Notes: generated by a model from the sequence alone, not told the origin. Positions 1 to 8,595 are shown, counted from the stretch's first letter. The stretch: 64,000 nucleotides of DNA from Vreelandella neptunia (GCF_034479615.1 NZ_CP140255.1:3162001-3226000), one strand, 5' to 3'. Program-made: numbers and translations.

Positions 1-171
1 GGCATCGCCAATTGAATTTAGCGTCGACTGAGCCCACTCTCTAGCGTCCTGTAAAGCGGATTCAGCTTCACGCAATCGGGCTTCAGCATGTTCCAGATCG
101 ATGGGATGATTGTATTGACAAATATCTCCTATATGGCAGCTAGCGATTAGCATGTACTTTTTTAACGCCAT
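1..171 (-). CDS. hypothetical protein, 5' part only (runs off the left edge)
   Basis: An open frame begins with ATG at 171 and stays open for 57 codons to the window edge. AAGGGG lies 7 bases upstream of the ATG as a plausible ribosome binding site. The visible N-terminus has a Cys/His-containing stretch (SCHIGDICQYNHPID) followed by a charged, probably helical segment rich in Glu, Ala and Arg. I do not recognise the family. The good ribosome site and continuous frame support a real gene, but the fragment is short. Confidence 0.45.
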   Translation of the reverse strand, partial: MALKKYMLIASCHIGDICQYNHPIDLEHAEARLREAESALQDAREWAQSTLNSIGDA

Positions 172-627
172 CGATCTGCCCCTTATTCTCTAGAACGCCA
201 GTCTCCTACTTTCAAACAAACGGAGGGCATCTTTTTTACCGATGAAAAAGCCATTTAGAGTTTAAAAATTAAACAGATAGCGCTGCGCTCCTAGCAGCGC
301 ATCGTGGAACATCCTGTATTGGCATTTCCGTTACCTCACCCAGTTTAACGCTACAGGATAACGCCGTAACTGAATGTGCGCTGGCGTACATAATAGATGG
401 TGTGACTCAAAACTCACCTTTTAGGCCACCCTATTCGGTTTATAGAGGTATGCTTAAACACGACTAGGTTCGGTAGCGTACAGATTTTATATGCCAGCCT
501 TCTAAATCAAGGTCTATTGCGCTTAATTTTTTGAAATATATGCATATTTATTGATACACGAGTAAGTGCCGCAGGTATCAGGCAATCAGAACATGCGCTA
601 CAGCCAACCAGAGGGGCAGAGATTTCT
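172..627. other. intergenic region between two divergent genes
   Basis: About 450 bases without a convincing gene. It is AT-rich near 240-275 and 515-560 and must hold the promoters of the divergent genes on either side. A GCGCTGC/GCAGCGC hairpin at 280-300 has no T-run and is not a clear terminator. I see no RNA gene. Confidence 0.4.
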
Positions 628-1347
628 ATGCAAGACACTGAAGGTTTGCGCAAGAATGCTCTACTTGGCCTGCTATCAGAAGAAGAGCTAACCCATTTGC
701 TGCCACATTTTGAGAGGGTGGAGCTGACATTAGGACAATCACTGTCTGAGTCAGGCATGCAAATGAGTCACGTCTACTTTCCACTTGATGCCATCGTTTC
801 GCTGCTTTGTGTAATGGAAGATGGCGCCTCGACGGAAATTGCAGTAGTGGGCTATGAAGGGATCGTTGGCGTTTCTCTGTTCATGGGCGGAGAGACCACC
901 CCCAGCCGAGCGATTGTGCAGAGTGCCGGCGCTGCTTATCGCCTAAAGGGGCAATTACTCAAAAACGAATTTTATCGCGCTGGCCCCATGCAGAAAATAC
1001 TGCTGCGCTATACCCAAGCCTTGCTGACGCAAATGGCACAGACAGCGGTATGCAATCGCCATCACAGCGTCGATCAACAGCTATGCCGCTGGCTGTTGCT
1101 CAGCCTTGACCGGCTGCAGGGTGATAAACTGATTATGACCCAGGAGCTCATTGCCAATATGCTGGGCGTGCGCCGCGAAGGGGTGACCGAGTCCGCTGGG
1201 AAACTCCAGCGAGCAGGACTAATTGCCTACAACCGCGGGCATATCACTGTCCTTGACAGGCCAGGGCTAGAGAAGCGGGTCTGCGAGTGCTATGCGGTGG
1301 TTAAGCGCGAGTACGACCGCCTACTCAACCACCATAACGTAATGTAA
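628..1347 (+). CDS. Crp/Fnr family transcriptional regulator (first of a tandem pair)
   Basis: A 239-residue protein with an N-terminal cyclic-nucleotide-binding-like beta barrel (about residues 10-130, including the SHVYFPLDAIVSLL strand pair) and a C-terminal winged helix-turn-helix (about 150-225, with QELIANMLGVRREGVTES as the likely recognition region). There is no N-terminal cysteine cluster of the Fnr type, so it is unlikely to be an iron-sulfur oxygen sensor. It ends in the CECY motif common in this subgroup. The start is preceded by AGAGGGGCAGAG, a reasonable ribosome site. The next gene is a paralogue in the same direction. Ligand and targets cannot be told from sequence. Confidence 0.85.
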   Translation: MQDTEGLRKNALLGLLSEEELTHLLPHFERVELTLGQSLSESGMQMSHVYFPLDAIVSLLCVMEDGASTEIAVVGYEGIVGVSLFMGGETTPSRAIVQSAGAAYRLKGQLLKNEFYRAGPMQKILLRYTQALLTQMAQTAVCNRHHSVDQQLCRWLLLSLDRLQGDKLIMTQELIANMLGVRREGVTESAGKLQRAGLIAYNRGHITVLDRPGLEKRVCECYAVVKREYDRLLNHHNVM

Positions 1348-1545
1348 TCCTTCAGCCCGCACCATCAACCTCCCTGTAACCAACATTCCCATGCTATGTA
1401 CGCTAGCGTGCCGACGCTTGATTTACTGAATGTTAATATACACATAGCCCGTCACTTCACTTATGACAGCTTATCTGCAGCCGACATCAAAATGATTTAA
1501 TCCTTCATTGTGCCGTTTGCCAGGTTCTTTCAACCGGAGAGGCAC

Positions 1546-2259
1546 ATGGCGTCTATTTTAAACGTTTCCGCTGCCAATCAGCTGCTTGCTAAGCTGCCGG
1601 AAATCGAACAACGAGCCTTTATGGCGGAGTGTCAAACAGTGCAGCTTGCTTTTGGAGAAGTCCTGCTCCAGCCCGCCGAGATTTTTACCCACGTCTATTT
1701 CCCCATCGACAGTTTTATTTCGTTGATTAACGTCATTGACGCTGACAACCGGCTTGAAGTCGCAATGGCAGGCCGGGAGGGTATGTTAGGTATACCCCTG
1801 GTACTCAATGTCAAAGAATCTCAATCGATCGCTTTGGTTCAAGGCGCGGGGTCGGCCCTTCGCATGACTGCTGAAAGCTTTCAGCGTCTACTATTCTCCA
1901 GCCCCGTATTACATCAGCGCCTGAAGCGCTATATCTATGTTGCGATGAGCCAATTGGCGACATCTGCGGCGTGTAACCACTTCCATCGGATTGAAGAGCG
2001 CCTCGCCCGCTGGTTGCTGATGACTCAGGATCGTGCGGGGGCTGATCAGTTGAATCTGACCCACGAGTTTCTGGCCATGATGCTCGGGGTTAGACGGGCC
2101 GGCATTACCCTGGCAGCGATAGCCCTGCAGGCACATGGCCTAATCCGCTACCAGCGTGGAACCATCACAGTGCTTGATCGGCTAGGTCTGATCGAAGCGT
2201 CCTGCGAGTGCTATAGCAAAGACTGCGCGTTGTACGCCAAAATGTTGCCGGTGTTATAG
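1546..2259 (+). CDS. Crp/Fnr family transcriptional regulator (second of a tandem pair)
   Basis: A 237-residue paralogue of the upstream regulator with the same layout: sensor barrel with HVYFPIDSFISLINV, then a winged helix-turn-helix around THEFLAMMLGVRRAGITLAA and a terminal CECYS segment. Shared blocks such as CN(R/H)xH, RWLL and MLGVRR show a duplication. I chose the ATG at 1546 over a GTG at 1510 because GGAGAGG lies just upstream of it. Like its neighbour it has no obvious metal-binding cysteines. A separate promoter is likely, since about 200 bases separate the two genes. Confidence 0.85.
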   Translation: MASILNVSAANQLLAKLPEIEQRAFMAECQTVQLAFGEVLLQPAEIFTHVYFPIDSFISLINVIDADNRLEVAMAGREGMLGIPLVLNVKESQSIALVQGAGSALRMTAESFQRLLFSSPVLHQRLKRYIYVAMSQLATSAACNHFHRIEERLARWLLMTQDRAGADQLNLTHEFLAMMLGVRRAGITLAAIALQAHGLIRYQRGTITVLDRLGLIEASCECYSKDCALYAKMLPVL

Positions 2260-2325
2260 AGGAAGAATGCGTAACTCTTGATCAAGCGTTTAATAAGTCC
2301 CTCCTCTGCAACGCCAACGGGCTAC

Positions 2326-2354
2326 GTGAAGAGGCCATTGGTTGGCCTCTTCAC
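2326..2354. terminator. hairpin between convergent genes
   Basis: A perfect 12-bp stem (GTGAAGAGGCCA with TGGCCTCTTCAC) around a 5-base loop lies between the converging ends of the second Crp/Fnr gene and the amidohydrolase gene. The T-run is weak on both strands (GTTTTCTT ten bases downstream on the plus strand), so it may be a poor intrinsic terminator or a transcript-end stabiliser. Confidence 0.5.
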
Positions 2355-2388
2355 TACGCAGCGTTTTCTTAAGCAGTATTAAGTCTGA

Positions 2389-3615
2389 CTAAAGTACATT
2401 TTTGTAAGCCACTCCCCCTTTCATAATCAGCATGAGCTTCTCATCCGGCTGAGTAAGAACATTAATGTCATCCAAGGGATTATCTTTAAGAACGATTACG
2501 TCTCCCCTTGCGCCTGGAATAATCTCGCCAAAATCACCGGTGTGACCATAGGCGTCGGCGGCGTGGCTTGTCGCTGCACGAATCAGTTCATCGGTGGGCA
2601 CCACGTCCTTACGCAAATTAAATTCGTTGAGCTGATGCCGCTGCATCCGACCCAGTAAGTCAGAGCCATATAGCATTTTAACCCCATGACGTTGAGCCAT
2701 TTCCAGTGCCTTACCGCCAGCATCCAGCACATCATAAACCTTGCGCTGTAGATGCTCGGCCATGCCCGCCTCTACACCTTCCTTCGCTAGGGCATCGTAG
2801 GTGCAGAGGGTCGGAGTAAGATAAGCGTCATACTCAAGAAATAGCCGACAGCTCTCCTCATCCATGAGGTTGCCGTGCTCAATGGTCTTGACGCCTCTGG
2901 GGATAAGCCGGTTGATAGCACGCGCCGTATAAGCATGGGCCATGGTGTGAATATTGGCGGCGGTGGCTTCTTCCACAATGGCATCAATTTCCTCAAGCGA
3001 AAACTGAGTGCTGTCGATACGGTCGGTAGGTGAAGAAACGCCGCCAGACGCCATAATTTTAATCTGGGTGGCGCCCTTTCTGATCTCGTCCCGGGCGGCC
3101 CGGCGTACTTCGCTTACACCATCGCAAACACGACCTAAACCAGCGCAGCAGAAGCAGCCTTCAAAGGTTTGTTGGCCTGGGCCGCGCATATCAGCATGGC
3201 CGCCGGTCTGGGAGAGCGCATTCCCTGCGTACATGATGCGCGGGCCGACCAGAGCACCCTCGTCTACAGCCTTGGCTAGCCCGTAATCTGCACCGCCAGC
3301 ATCACGCACGGTCGTGAATCCGCGCATCAACATAGCTTCCAGCAGCTCGCTTGATTTGGCACCGACATAGAAAGGCGAGAGCGTCTCAAGCAATGCAAAA
3401 TTGGGTGTGATTGCCGTGACGTGGACATGCGAATCAACCAAGCCGGGCATCAGGAAGTGGCCCTGAATATCGATGACTTGATCATCACTGCCCTCTAGTG
3501 GCGAATCGCTCACATCGACGATACGGCCATCCTGAATGCGCACCTGCTGGTTAGCGAGTACTTTTCCGTTGCGCGTGTCGATGACGTTGGCATTGATAAA
3601 GCGTGTCGTTGTCAT
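2389..3615 (-). CDS. amidohydrolase family protein (metal-dependent, prolidase-like)
   Basis: A 408-residue cytoplasmic hydrolase of the amidohydrolase superfamily. The binuclear metal site is visible: HVH at 63-65, the probable carboxylated lysine K186 (QIKIMASGG), H227 (AHAY), H247 (EHG) and the catalytic D319 (YGSD). The order and the Lys ligand match the subgroup related to Xaa-Pro dipeptidases and imidazolonepropionase. A Cys-rich stretch lies at 154-164. AAGGA precedes the start. It is the last gene of the TRAP operon, so it probably hydrolyses the imported compound or a product of it. Substrate is unknown. Residues are seen; substrate type is inferred. Confidence 0.85.
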   Translation of the reverse strand: MTTTRFINANVIDTRNGKVLANQQVRIQDGRIVDVSDSPLEGSDDQVIDIQGHFLMPGLVDSHVHVTAITPNFALLETLSPFYVGAKSSELLEAMLMRGFTTVRDAGGADYGLAKAVDEGALVGPRIMYAGNALSQTGGHADMRGPGQQTFEGCFCCAGLGRVCDGVSEVRRAARDEIRKGATQIKIMASGGVSSPTDRIDSTQFSLEEIDAIVEEATAANIHTMAHAYTARAINRLIPRGVKTIEHGNLMDEESCRLFLEYDAYLTPTLCTYDALAKEGVEAGMAEHLQRKVYDVLDAGGKALEMAQRHGVKMLYGSDLLGRMQRHQLNEFNLRKDVVPTDELIRAATSHAADAYGHTGDFGEIIPGARGDVIVLKDNPLDDINVLTQPDEKLMLIMKGGVAYKNVL

Positions 3616-3623
3616 GAGTATTC

Positions 3624-3655
3624 CTTGTGAATGTTCTTGTGAATGTTCTTGCGAA
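3624..3655. repeat. 12-bp tandem repeat in the dctM-amidohydrolase gap
   Basis: The unit CTTGTGAATGTT occurs twice in tandem (3624-3635, 3636-3647), followed by a degenerate partial copy. It fills most of the 47-base gap between dctM and the amidohydrolase start. It adjoins the ribosome binding site, so unit number could affect translation of the downstream gene. No known function. Confidence 0.6.
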
Positions 3656-3662
3656 AGTGGCG

Positions 3663-4970
3663 TTAAAACATTTTTTGAGGGAGGTAGAGCGAAAGCGCTG
3701 GAATCAGCACGATCAACAACAGGGCAACAACATCCATGACGATGAACCAGGTGACGCCCTTGAACACTTCAGACAGGGTGACGCTATTGCCCAGGGCTCC
3801 TTTGATGACATAAACATTGAGCCCGATAGGCGGAGTGACCAGCCCCACTTCAAGCAGCTTGACGACGATGATGCCGAACCAGATCAAGTTAAGGTCTGCG
3901 CCTTCTACTAAAGGCAGGATTAGCGGCAAAGTGAGCAGCAATAAGCCAATGGAGTCGATAAACATACCCAGCACAAGATAGATCACTGCCACAGCGAGAA
4001 TGATCCACCAGGTCTCGGTGCTGACACCGAGGATTATTTCGGAGAAAGCAGCGGGCACGCCACTCATGGCTAGAAAGCGAGTGAAAAACAGCGACCCGAT
4101 GAGAATAATGAAGATGCTGGCCGTGCTTACCGCCGTGCTAACCAGCGCTTCACGAATGGCCGCCAAGGTTAGCGTGCGCCGCGCAAAGGCGATCAGAGCA
4201 GCTATGGTTGTACCCACAGCCCCCGCCTCGGTAGGCGAGAAAATACCCATAAAAATCCCGCCAAGCACGGAGCCGATCAGCAGCGGCAACGGCCAGATAT
4301 GCTTAAAGGCATCCCATTTTTCGCCCCAGCTAGAGCGCACATCAGTATTGCCCGCCAGGCTGGGGTTAAGCTTGGTTCGCACCATAATCATGGCGATGTA
4401 AAGCAGCGCGGAAAGCACACCGGGGATGAATCCCGCCATAAACAGTTGACCCACCGACACCTGGGCATAAACGCCATAGAGCACCAGCAGAACGCTTGGG
4501 GGGATCAGCGAGCCGAGTGTTCCCGATGCGGCGACGGTACCGGTGGCCAGCCCCTTGTCGTAGTTATGCTTGAGCATTTCAGGCACGGCAATACGCGACA
4601 TGGCCGCCGATGTTGCGACGCTTGAACCCGAGGCGGCGGCAAAGAAGGCAGAGGCCATAACACTGGAAACAGCCAGACCGCCAGGAAGGCGCGCCAGATA
4701 AAGGCGCATGGCATGAAACAGGCCTTGGGTCATATTGGTGCTGGTACACAAATAGCCCATGAACAGGAACATAGGTGCAGCAGTCAGCTCCCAGGTACCT
4801 GCAAAGTCGAATGGAGTGGCCGAAATCATCCCCCAGGCCACGCGCATACTGGTCATTTCACCAATGCCGATGATCGACACCAAACCTAGTGCAACGCCGA
4901 TTGGCACGCGCAGGGCGATCAGGGCCAAGGCGATGGCAATGCCTGCCACGCCTATCTCGATATTACTCAT
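3663..4970 (-). CDS. dctM: TRAP transporter large permease subunit (DctM family)
   Basis: A 435-residue, very hydrophobic protein with roughly 12 predicted membrane segments. It has the DctM family landmarks, including the glycine/serine-rich ASGTLGSLIPPSVLLVLYG region and the C-terminal VTPPIGLNVYVIKG motif. It forms the transport channel and uses an ion gradient (usually sodium) to import the substrate delivered by the periplasmic binding protein. It lies 10 bases downstream of dctQ and upstream of the amidohydrolase gene, in one operon. Substrate cannot be deduced from the permease. Confidence 0.92.
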   Translation of the reverse strand: MSNIEIGVAGIAIALALIALRVPIGVALGLVSIIGIGEMTSMRVAWGMISATPFDFAGTWELTAAPMFLFMGYLCTSTNMTQGLFHAMRLYLARLPGGLAVSSVMASAFFAAASGSSVATSAAMSRIAVPEMLKHNYDKGLATGTVAASGTLGSLIPPSVLLVLYGVYAQVSVGQLFMAGFIPGVLSALLYIAMIMVRTKLNPSLAGNTDVRSSWGEKWDAFKHIWPLPLLIGSVLGGIFMGIFSPTEAGAVGTTIAALIAFARRTLTLAAIREALVSTAVSTASIFIILIGSLFFTRFLAMSGVPAAFSEIILGVSTETWWIILAVAVIYLVLGMFIDSIGLLLLTLPLILPLVEGADLNLIWFGIIVVKLLEVGLVTPPIGLNVYVIKGALGNSVTLSEVFKGVTWFIVMDVVALLLIVLIPALSLYLPQKMF

Positions 4971-4980
4971 TAGGAAACTC

Positions 4981-5481
4981 CTACAGGGCTTGGCGTTGTT
5001 GCAGCGCCTTAATCATGTTGGCGAGGATGGCCAGACACATAGCCGCGAAGCCAACCGGTAACGCCCAACGACTGGGCCATAGATAGAAGGTGAAATTGGC
5101 CATGGCCGTTTCCATTCGAACCGTAGCGCGTACGGCATCTAGATAGCTCTGGTAACAGAGCATGCCGAAGTAGAGGAGCCCAAGGGCGCAGGCGAAAAGG
5201 TAAAGCACCAGTTGGACGCTAGACGGAAGCCTTCCCACCAGCACATCCACGCTGATGTGTTCCCGCTGAAGCTCCACATAGGCGAGCGGCAGAAAGACGA
5301 CGGCGACCATGTAGTAAAAAGAGACAAACTCCAGAGTGCCGGTAAAGGACTTTCCGAATAAGTAGCGCAGCCCTACATCAAGTGAGACATGCAGCGCCAT
5401 AAGCACTAGAAATAGCGTCGCAAGCACCATGGCGCTTTTGGCGACCCATTGGCTCAGCGATTCGACGTATTTGGCGATCAT
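4981..5481 (-). CDS. dctQ: TRAP transporter small permease subunit (DctQ family)
   Basis: A 166-residue inner-membrane protein with four predicted membrane segments, normal for DctQ. The family features DVGLRYLFGKSFTGTLEF and the PLAYVELQREHISVDVLV segment are present. It partners the large subunit. Its start overlaps the end of the tetR gene by four bases, which suggests translational coupling inside the operon. Confidence 0.9.
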   Translation of the reverse strand: MIAKYVESLSQWVAKSAMVLATLFLVLMALHVSLDVGLRYLFGKSFTGTLEFVSFYYMVAVVFLPLAYVELQREHISVDVLVGRLPSSVQLVLYLFACALGLLYFGMLCYQSYLDAVRATVRMETAMANFTFYLWPSRWALPVGFAAMCLAILANMIKALQQRQAL

Positions 5482-6107
5482 ACCGGCTGCCCTCTCTTCG
5501 CATCTGAGGCAGAAAAACCCAGTTCCAGAAGCGTCTCTTTCCAGAACAGCAGCATATCGCGGTAAAGTTCGGGGTCATCACGCCAGATGCTTTGTGCCCC
5601 CATACCTCGCATCATGCATAAGGTGGCATTCAGGGCGACTCGATTCTGATGTGATGTGTGATTTGAACTAGCGACCAACTGCTCCCAGATCTGCTCCAAA
5701 GAGTCATTGAACTTCGACCCCAGGGTCACGAGCACTTTCATGATATCGGGATCGGTACGTGCATTAGTGAGGTATTCAAGGGTCACCATATAAAGGTCGC
5801 CCTTAAAGTGCTCATGGAGTGCCTGTAGCAAGTTGTCAAAGTTGAGCTCACCCGCCTTAACTTGCGTGGCCATATCCCTTACGCTTTCGACTTCGCGACT
5901 CAGCAAGTCCTCAAGCGCCGCCTGCATCAACAATGTCTTAGAGGGGTAATGGTGAACTAAAGCGCCACGGGAAACGCCTGCCAGACGTGCGACATCCACG
6001 GTGGAAGTGGCACGAATGCCCTTCTCGAGAATGCACTCGATAGTCGCTTGCGTGACCCGAGCCTGGGTTTGGCGTGAGCGTTCTTCTTGATTCTGTCGCT
6101 TCGTCAT
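5478..6107 (-). CDS. TetR/AcrR family transcriptional regulator
   Basis: A 209-residue regulator with an N-terminal helix-turn-helix (about residues 18-65; STVDVARLAGVSRGALVHHYPSK is split here by SRGA|LVHHY, the typical TetR recognition helix end) and a ligand-binding C-terminal helical domain. It lies inside the TRAP operon between dctP and dctQ and overlaps dctQ by four bases. It probably controls the operon in response to the transported compound or its breakdown product. The near-palindrome upstream of dctP is a candidate operator. Location within the operon rather than divergent to it implies autoregulation. Confidence 0.88.
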   Translation of the reverse strand: MTKRQNQEERSRQTQARVTQATIECILEKGIRATSTVDVARLAGVSRGALVHHYPSKTLLMQAALEDLLSREVESVRDMATQVKAGELNFDNLLQALHEHFKGDLYMVTLEYLTNARTDPDIMKVLVTLGSKFNDSLEQIWEQLVASSNHTSHQNRVALNATLCMMRGMGAQSIWRDDPELYRDMLLFWKETLLELGFSASDAKRGQPV

Positions 6108-6127
6108 AGCGAACCCTTATTTGGCCT

Positions 6128-6150
6128 AGGCCGCCTCAATGTGGCGGCCT
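6128..6150 (-). promoter_or_regulatory. intra-operon hairpin after dctP
   Basis: AGGCCGCC and GGCGGCCT form a perfect 8-bp stem with a 7-base loop in the 56-base gap between dctP and tetR. There is no T-run, so it is not a standard terminator. Hairpins in this place in TRAP operons can leave the binding-protein mRNA more abundant than the permease mRNA; that role is inferred here. Confidence 0.5.
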
Positions 6151-6163
6151 CAGTGTTGCAGCG

Positions 6164-7300
6164 TTAATAGATTCCGTAGTCAGCAGGAAGCTTATTGTAG
6201 ATCTCTTCCATGGCCAGTTCGGCCAGTGCCTCTTCGTCTTCGCGATCAACTTCGCTGATTAAGGTATCCCACTTTTCGTAGGTCGCGATAAAATCATCAA
6301 TCAGCGCTTCCGGGTCTTCAACACCGTACTCATCACGGGCCTTATCGTAGACATTGGCCAAGGCCTCATCGCGGAAAGTCTCCACAGACGCCATCAGATC
6401 CTCTTCTGGCTGGAAGATGTTGTTGCCATGGGCAGCAGCTTCTTCCAGTGCGCTTTCAGAAGCGTTGAGGAACTGGACGATCATGCGTGTCATTGCGTTG
6501 GCCGTCGCCTCTTTAAAGACATCGCGCTCTTCATCGCTGAGGCTTGCCCAGAAGCCCGAATTGAAGCCCCACTGAGGCCCAGACCAATACATGCCGGTGG
6601 GCAGCAGCGTCGTGTACTCGGCGACTTCCCAAAGAGACCGATCGATCAAGTCATTAGGCGCATTCGTTGCACAATCTAATGACCCCCGATCAAGGCCGCT
6701 GTACATCTCACTGGAAGGCACATTAACCGGTGTTCCTCCCGCCTGTTCGACCCAGGCAGAAACAGTCGAGCCTGCGGTACGAATACGCTTACCGCGTAGC
6801 TCGTCAAGATTGCGGACGGGCTCGCGGCAGAACAGCACATAGGAAGGCGTGCTGTAGGCGCCCAGGTAGACAATATCCAGCTCTTCCCACTCGGCCAACT
6901 GAGTGGGATTATTCAGGCTGAAGTCGGTCACCGCCAGAATGGCAACCAATGGGTCATCATAGTTAAACCCCAACTCCTGCACGGCATTCGCTACCGGCAT
7001 TTCAGAAGGCGTATAAATAGCGGCATGGTGAGCCACCTGAACCACGTTATCCTGGATGCCCTGCAGGTTAGCCCGCGGTGCCAGCAGCACGGTGCCAGTA
7101 TAAACTTCGGGTTGTAGTTCTCCGTTCGAAAGTTCCTTAACCATTTCGGCCCACTCGATGTAACCATAACGTGAGTGAGGGTGTTGCTGGTCATAGAACG
7201 AATTGGCAATAAAGGATGTTGAGGCGTTAGCCGAAGCAGCAACGGCAGGCAAGACCATCGCCGCGACAGCGAGTGTTAGCGTATTACGTGTGAATTTCAT
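6164..7300 (-). CDS. dctP: TRAP transporter substrate-binding protein (DctP family)
   Basis: A 378-residue periplasmic binding protein with a Sec signal peptide (about residues 1-26, ending ASANAS). The family core includes ELRGKRIRTAGSTVSAWVEQ, which holds the conserved substrate-contacting arginine, and the later GMYWSGPQWGFNSGFWASL segment. It captures the ligand and delivers it to DctQM. It is the first gene of the operon, preceded by a 174-base region shared with the divergent azlC gene. The ligand is not identifiable; the acidic C-terminal third fits a salt-tolerant periplasm. Confidence 0.9.
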   Translation of the reverse strand: MKFTRNTLTLAVAAMVLPAVAASANASTSFIANSFYDQQHPHSRYGYIEWAEMVKELSNGELQPEVYTGTVLLAPRANLQGIQDNVVQVAHHAAIYTPSEMPVANAVQELGFNYDDPLVAILAVTDFSLNNPTQLAEWEELDIVYLGAYSTPSYVLFCREPVRNLDELRGKRIRTAGSTVSAWVEQAGGTPVNVPSSEMYSGLDRGSLDCATNAPNDLIDRSLWEVAEYTTLLPTGMYWSGPQWGFNSGFWASLSDEERDVFKEATANAMTRMIVQFLNASESALEEAAAHGNNIFQPEEDLMASVETFRDEALANVYDKARDEYGVEDPEALIDDFIATYEKWDTLISEVDREDEEALAELAMEEIYNKLPADYGIY

Positions 7301-7415
7301 ATAGTTTCCCGGGCCGATTTAATCGGCTGTTTTTTTCTGTTGTATTGCTTCATGTTATTGACACGTCACCCAATGTGGCGCGTGCACATAATTCAATCTA
7401 GACTTCAAACAACAA

Positions 7416-7441
7416 AAAAACAAGCAGGTCTGTTTGTTTTT
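7416..7441. promoter_or_regulatory. candidate operator (26-bp near-palindrome) between dctP and azlC
   Basis: An interrupted palindrome built on AACAAxCAG / CTGxTTGTT, flanked by matched A and T runs, lies 115 bases upstream of dctP and 34 bases upstream of azlC. Only the central two bases and one position in each arm break the symmetry. Its size and symmetry fit a TetR-type site. Which regulator binds is inference. Confidence 0.45.
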
Positions 7442-7474
7442 GATGCAACCTGCTTCGCGTAGAAAGGTTAAGTA

Positions 7475-8197
7475 ATGAAAATAAAAGAAAATCCTACTCG
7501 GCTTGATATTGCGGGCACCTGGCGAGGGATTCGCATGATGCTGCCTTTGGCGGTTTTTACGATCGCTTTTGGATTGGCGTTTGGCGTAGCCGCTGTGCAC
7601 CAGGGGTTGGCCGGCTGGGAAGCGATGCTAATGAGCCTGTTTGTCTTCGCGGCTCCATCGCAATTTGCTGCCCTAGAGATGTGGCATTCGCCTCTGCCAC
7701 TGCTTGCTCTGGCGGCGGTCACACTCGCGATTCATACCCGGCATATGCTGATGAGTGCGGCGCTCTACCCCTGGCTCAAGGCGTTACCTCAACGCCAGCA
7801 ATTCGCTATGGTGATTCTGCTAACCGACTCCAACTGGGCAATGGCGCTGGGAGAGTATCAGCGCGGCGAGCGAAACCTGGGCATTCTTCTAGGTGGCGGG
7901 ATCGCGCTGTGGGGCGCCTGGGTCATCGGCACGGCGGTAGGGTTAGCCTTTGGCGGAGGCATTACCGAGCCTGAACGCTTCGGCCTTGATGTGATCATGC
8001 TGTGCTTTCTGCTGATGATCGTTGTCGGTGGAAACACACGAGCAGCAATGGCCCTGCCCTGGCTGGCAGCAGCGGCGAGTGCATTAATGGCGTACTGGTG
8101 GTTGCCGCCTTACCTACATGTGATGGTGGGTGCCATTACCGGTGGCGTGGTGGCCGTATTGTTGCCTGGACGCTGGTTAAGGGAAAGCGCCTCATGA
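7475..8197 (+). CDS. azlC: AzlC family ABC-independent branched-chain amino acid exporter, large subunit
   Basis: A 240-residue membrane protein with the AzlC signature region FGLAFGVAAVHQGLAGWEAMLMS (read in two parts, FGLAFGVAAV and GLAGWEAMLMS) and a following FAAPSQFAALEM segment. With AzlD it forms an exporter of branched-chain or related amino acids in the inner membrane. It overlaps azlD by four bases (ATGA) and is transcribed away from the TRAP operon. AAAGG precedes the start. Exported compound is not known here. Confidence 0.9.
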   Translation: MKIKENPTRLDIAGTWRGIRMMLPLAVFTIAFGLAFGVAAVHQGLAGWEAMLMSLFVFAAPSQFAALEMWHSPLPLLALAAVTLAIHTRHMLMSAALYPWLKALPQRQQFAMVILLTDSNWAMALGEYQRGERNLGILLGGGIALWGAWVIGTAVGLAFGGGITEPERFGLDVIMLCFLLMIVVGGNTRAAMALPWLAAAASALMAYWWLPPYLHVMVGAITGGVVAVLLPGRWLRESAS

Positions 8198-8505
8198 GCC
8201 CATCACCCGTATGGCAGTCGTTGATAGCCATCACGCTAATGGTGGTAATTGCTTATGGCTCCAGAGTGCTGGGGCTGCTAATCATGTCACGTGTGCCGCT
8301 AGGCCCACGCGTTCGCCGATTCGTCGATGCCATGTCTAGCTCAGTCCTGATTGCCGTTATTACGCCTATCATCGTGCATGGGGATGGTGGCGTTCGGCTC
8401 GCGGCCGTTGCGGCGGGTACGGTGGCGGTAGTGATGAGGAATCCGTTGGTATCGATTGCTACGGGTATGCTTTGTGCTGCGGGTTGGCGCTGGTGGGTTG
8501 GGTAA
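8194..8505 (+). CDS. azlD: AzlD family small subunit of branched-chain amino acid exporter
   Basis: A 103-residue, four-segment membrane protein of the AzlD family. The start at 8194 overlaps the azlC stop (ATGA), the arrangement usual for this pair, and gives the usual length. The frame is open further upstream, but that part overlaps azlC in another frame and is not AzlD-like. The segment RxLGLLIMSRVPLGPRVRRF and the following hydrophobic repeats support the call. Confidence 0.88.
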   Translation: MSPSPVWQSLIAITLMVVIAYGSRVLGLLIMSRVPLGPRVRRFVDAMSSSVLIAVITPIIVHGDGGVRLAAVAAGTVAVVMRNPLVSIATGMLCAAGWRWWVG

Positions 8506-8570
8506 TATTGGGGGACTTGAAAGTTTTAGACGTGCGCAGGGCGTAACTAGAATCAGATATACCGCAGCTC

Positions 8571-8595
8571 CAGGGACTAATTACTCCCTGCTTTT
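8571..8595 (+). terminator. possible terminator of azlCD
   Basis: CAGGGA and TCCCTG form a 6-bp stem with an 8-base loop, followed by CTTTTG. It lies about 65 bases after azlD and just outside the island boundary. The T-run is short, so strength is uncertain. Confidence 0.45.

Noticed and set aside
280..300. terminator or small RNA hairpin in the left intergenic region
   Set aside because: A 7-bp stem without T-run and with no nearby gene end; not enough to call a feature.
7313..7335. plus-strand terminator between dctP and azlC
   Set aside because: GCCGATTTAATCGGC followed by T's looks like a terminator, but no plus-strand gene ends there. It is in the dctP leader and may be an operator or chance.
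8002..8193. longer N-terminus for AzlD
   Set aside because: This part overlaps azlC in another frame and lacks AzlD-like sequence; the ATGA overlap start at 8194 fits the family length.
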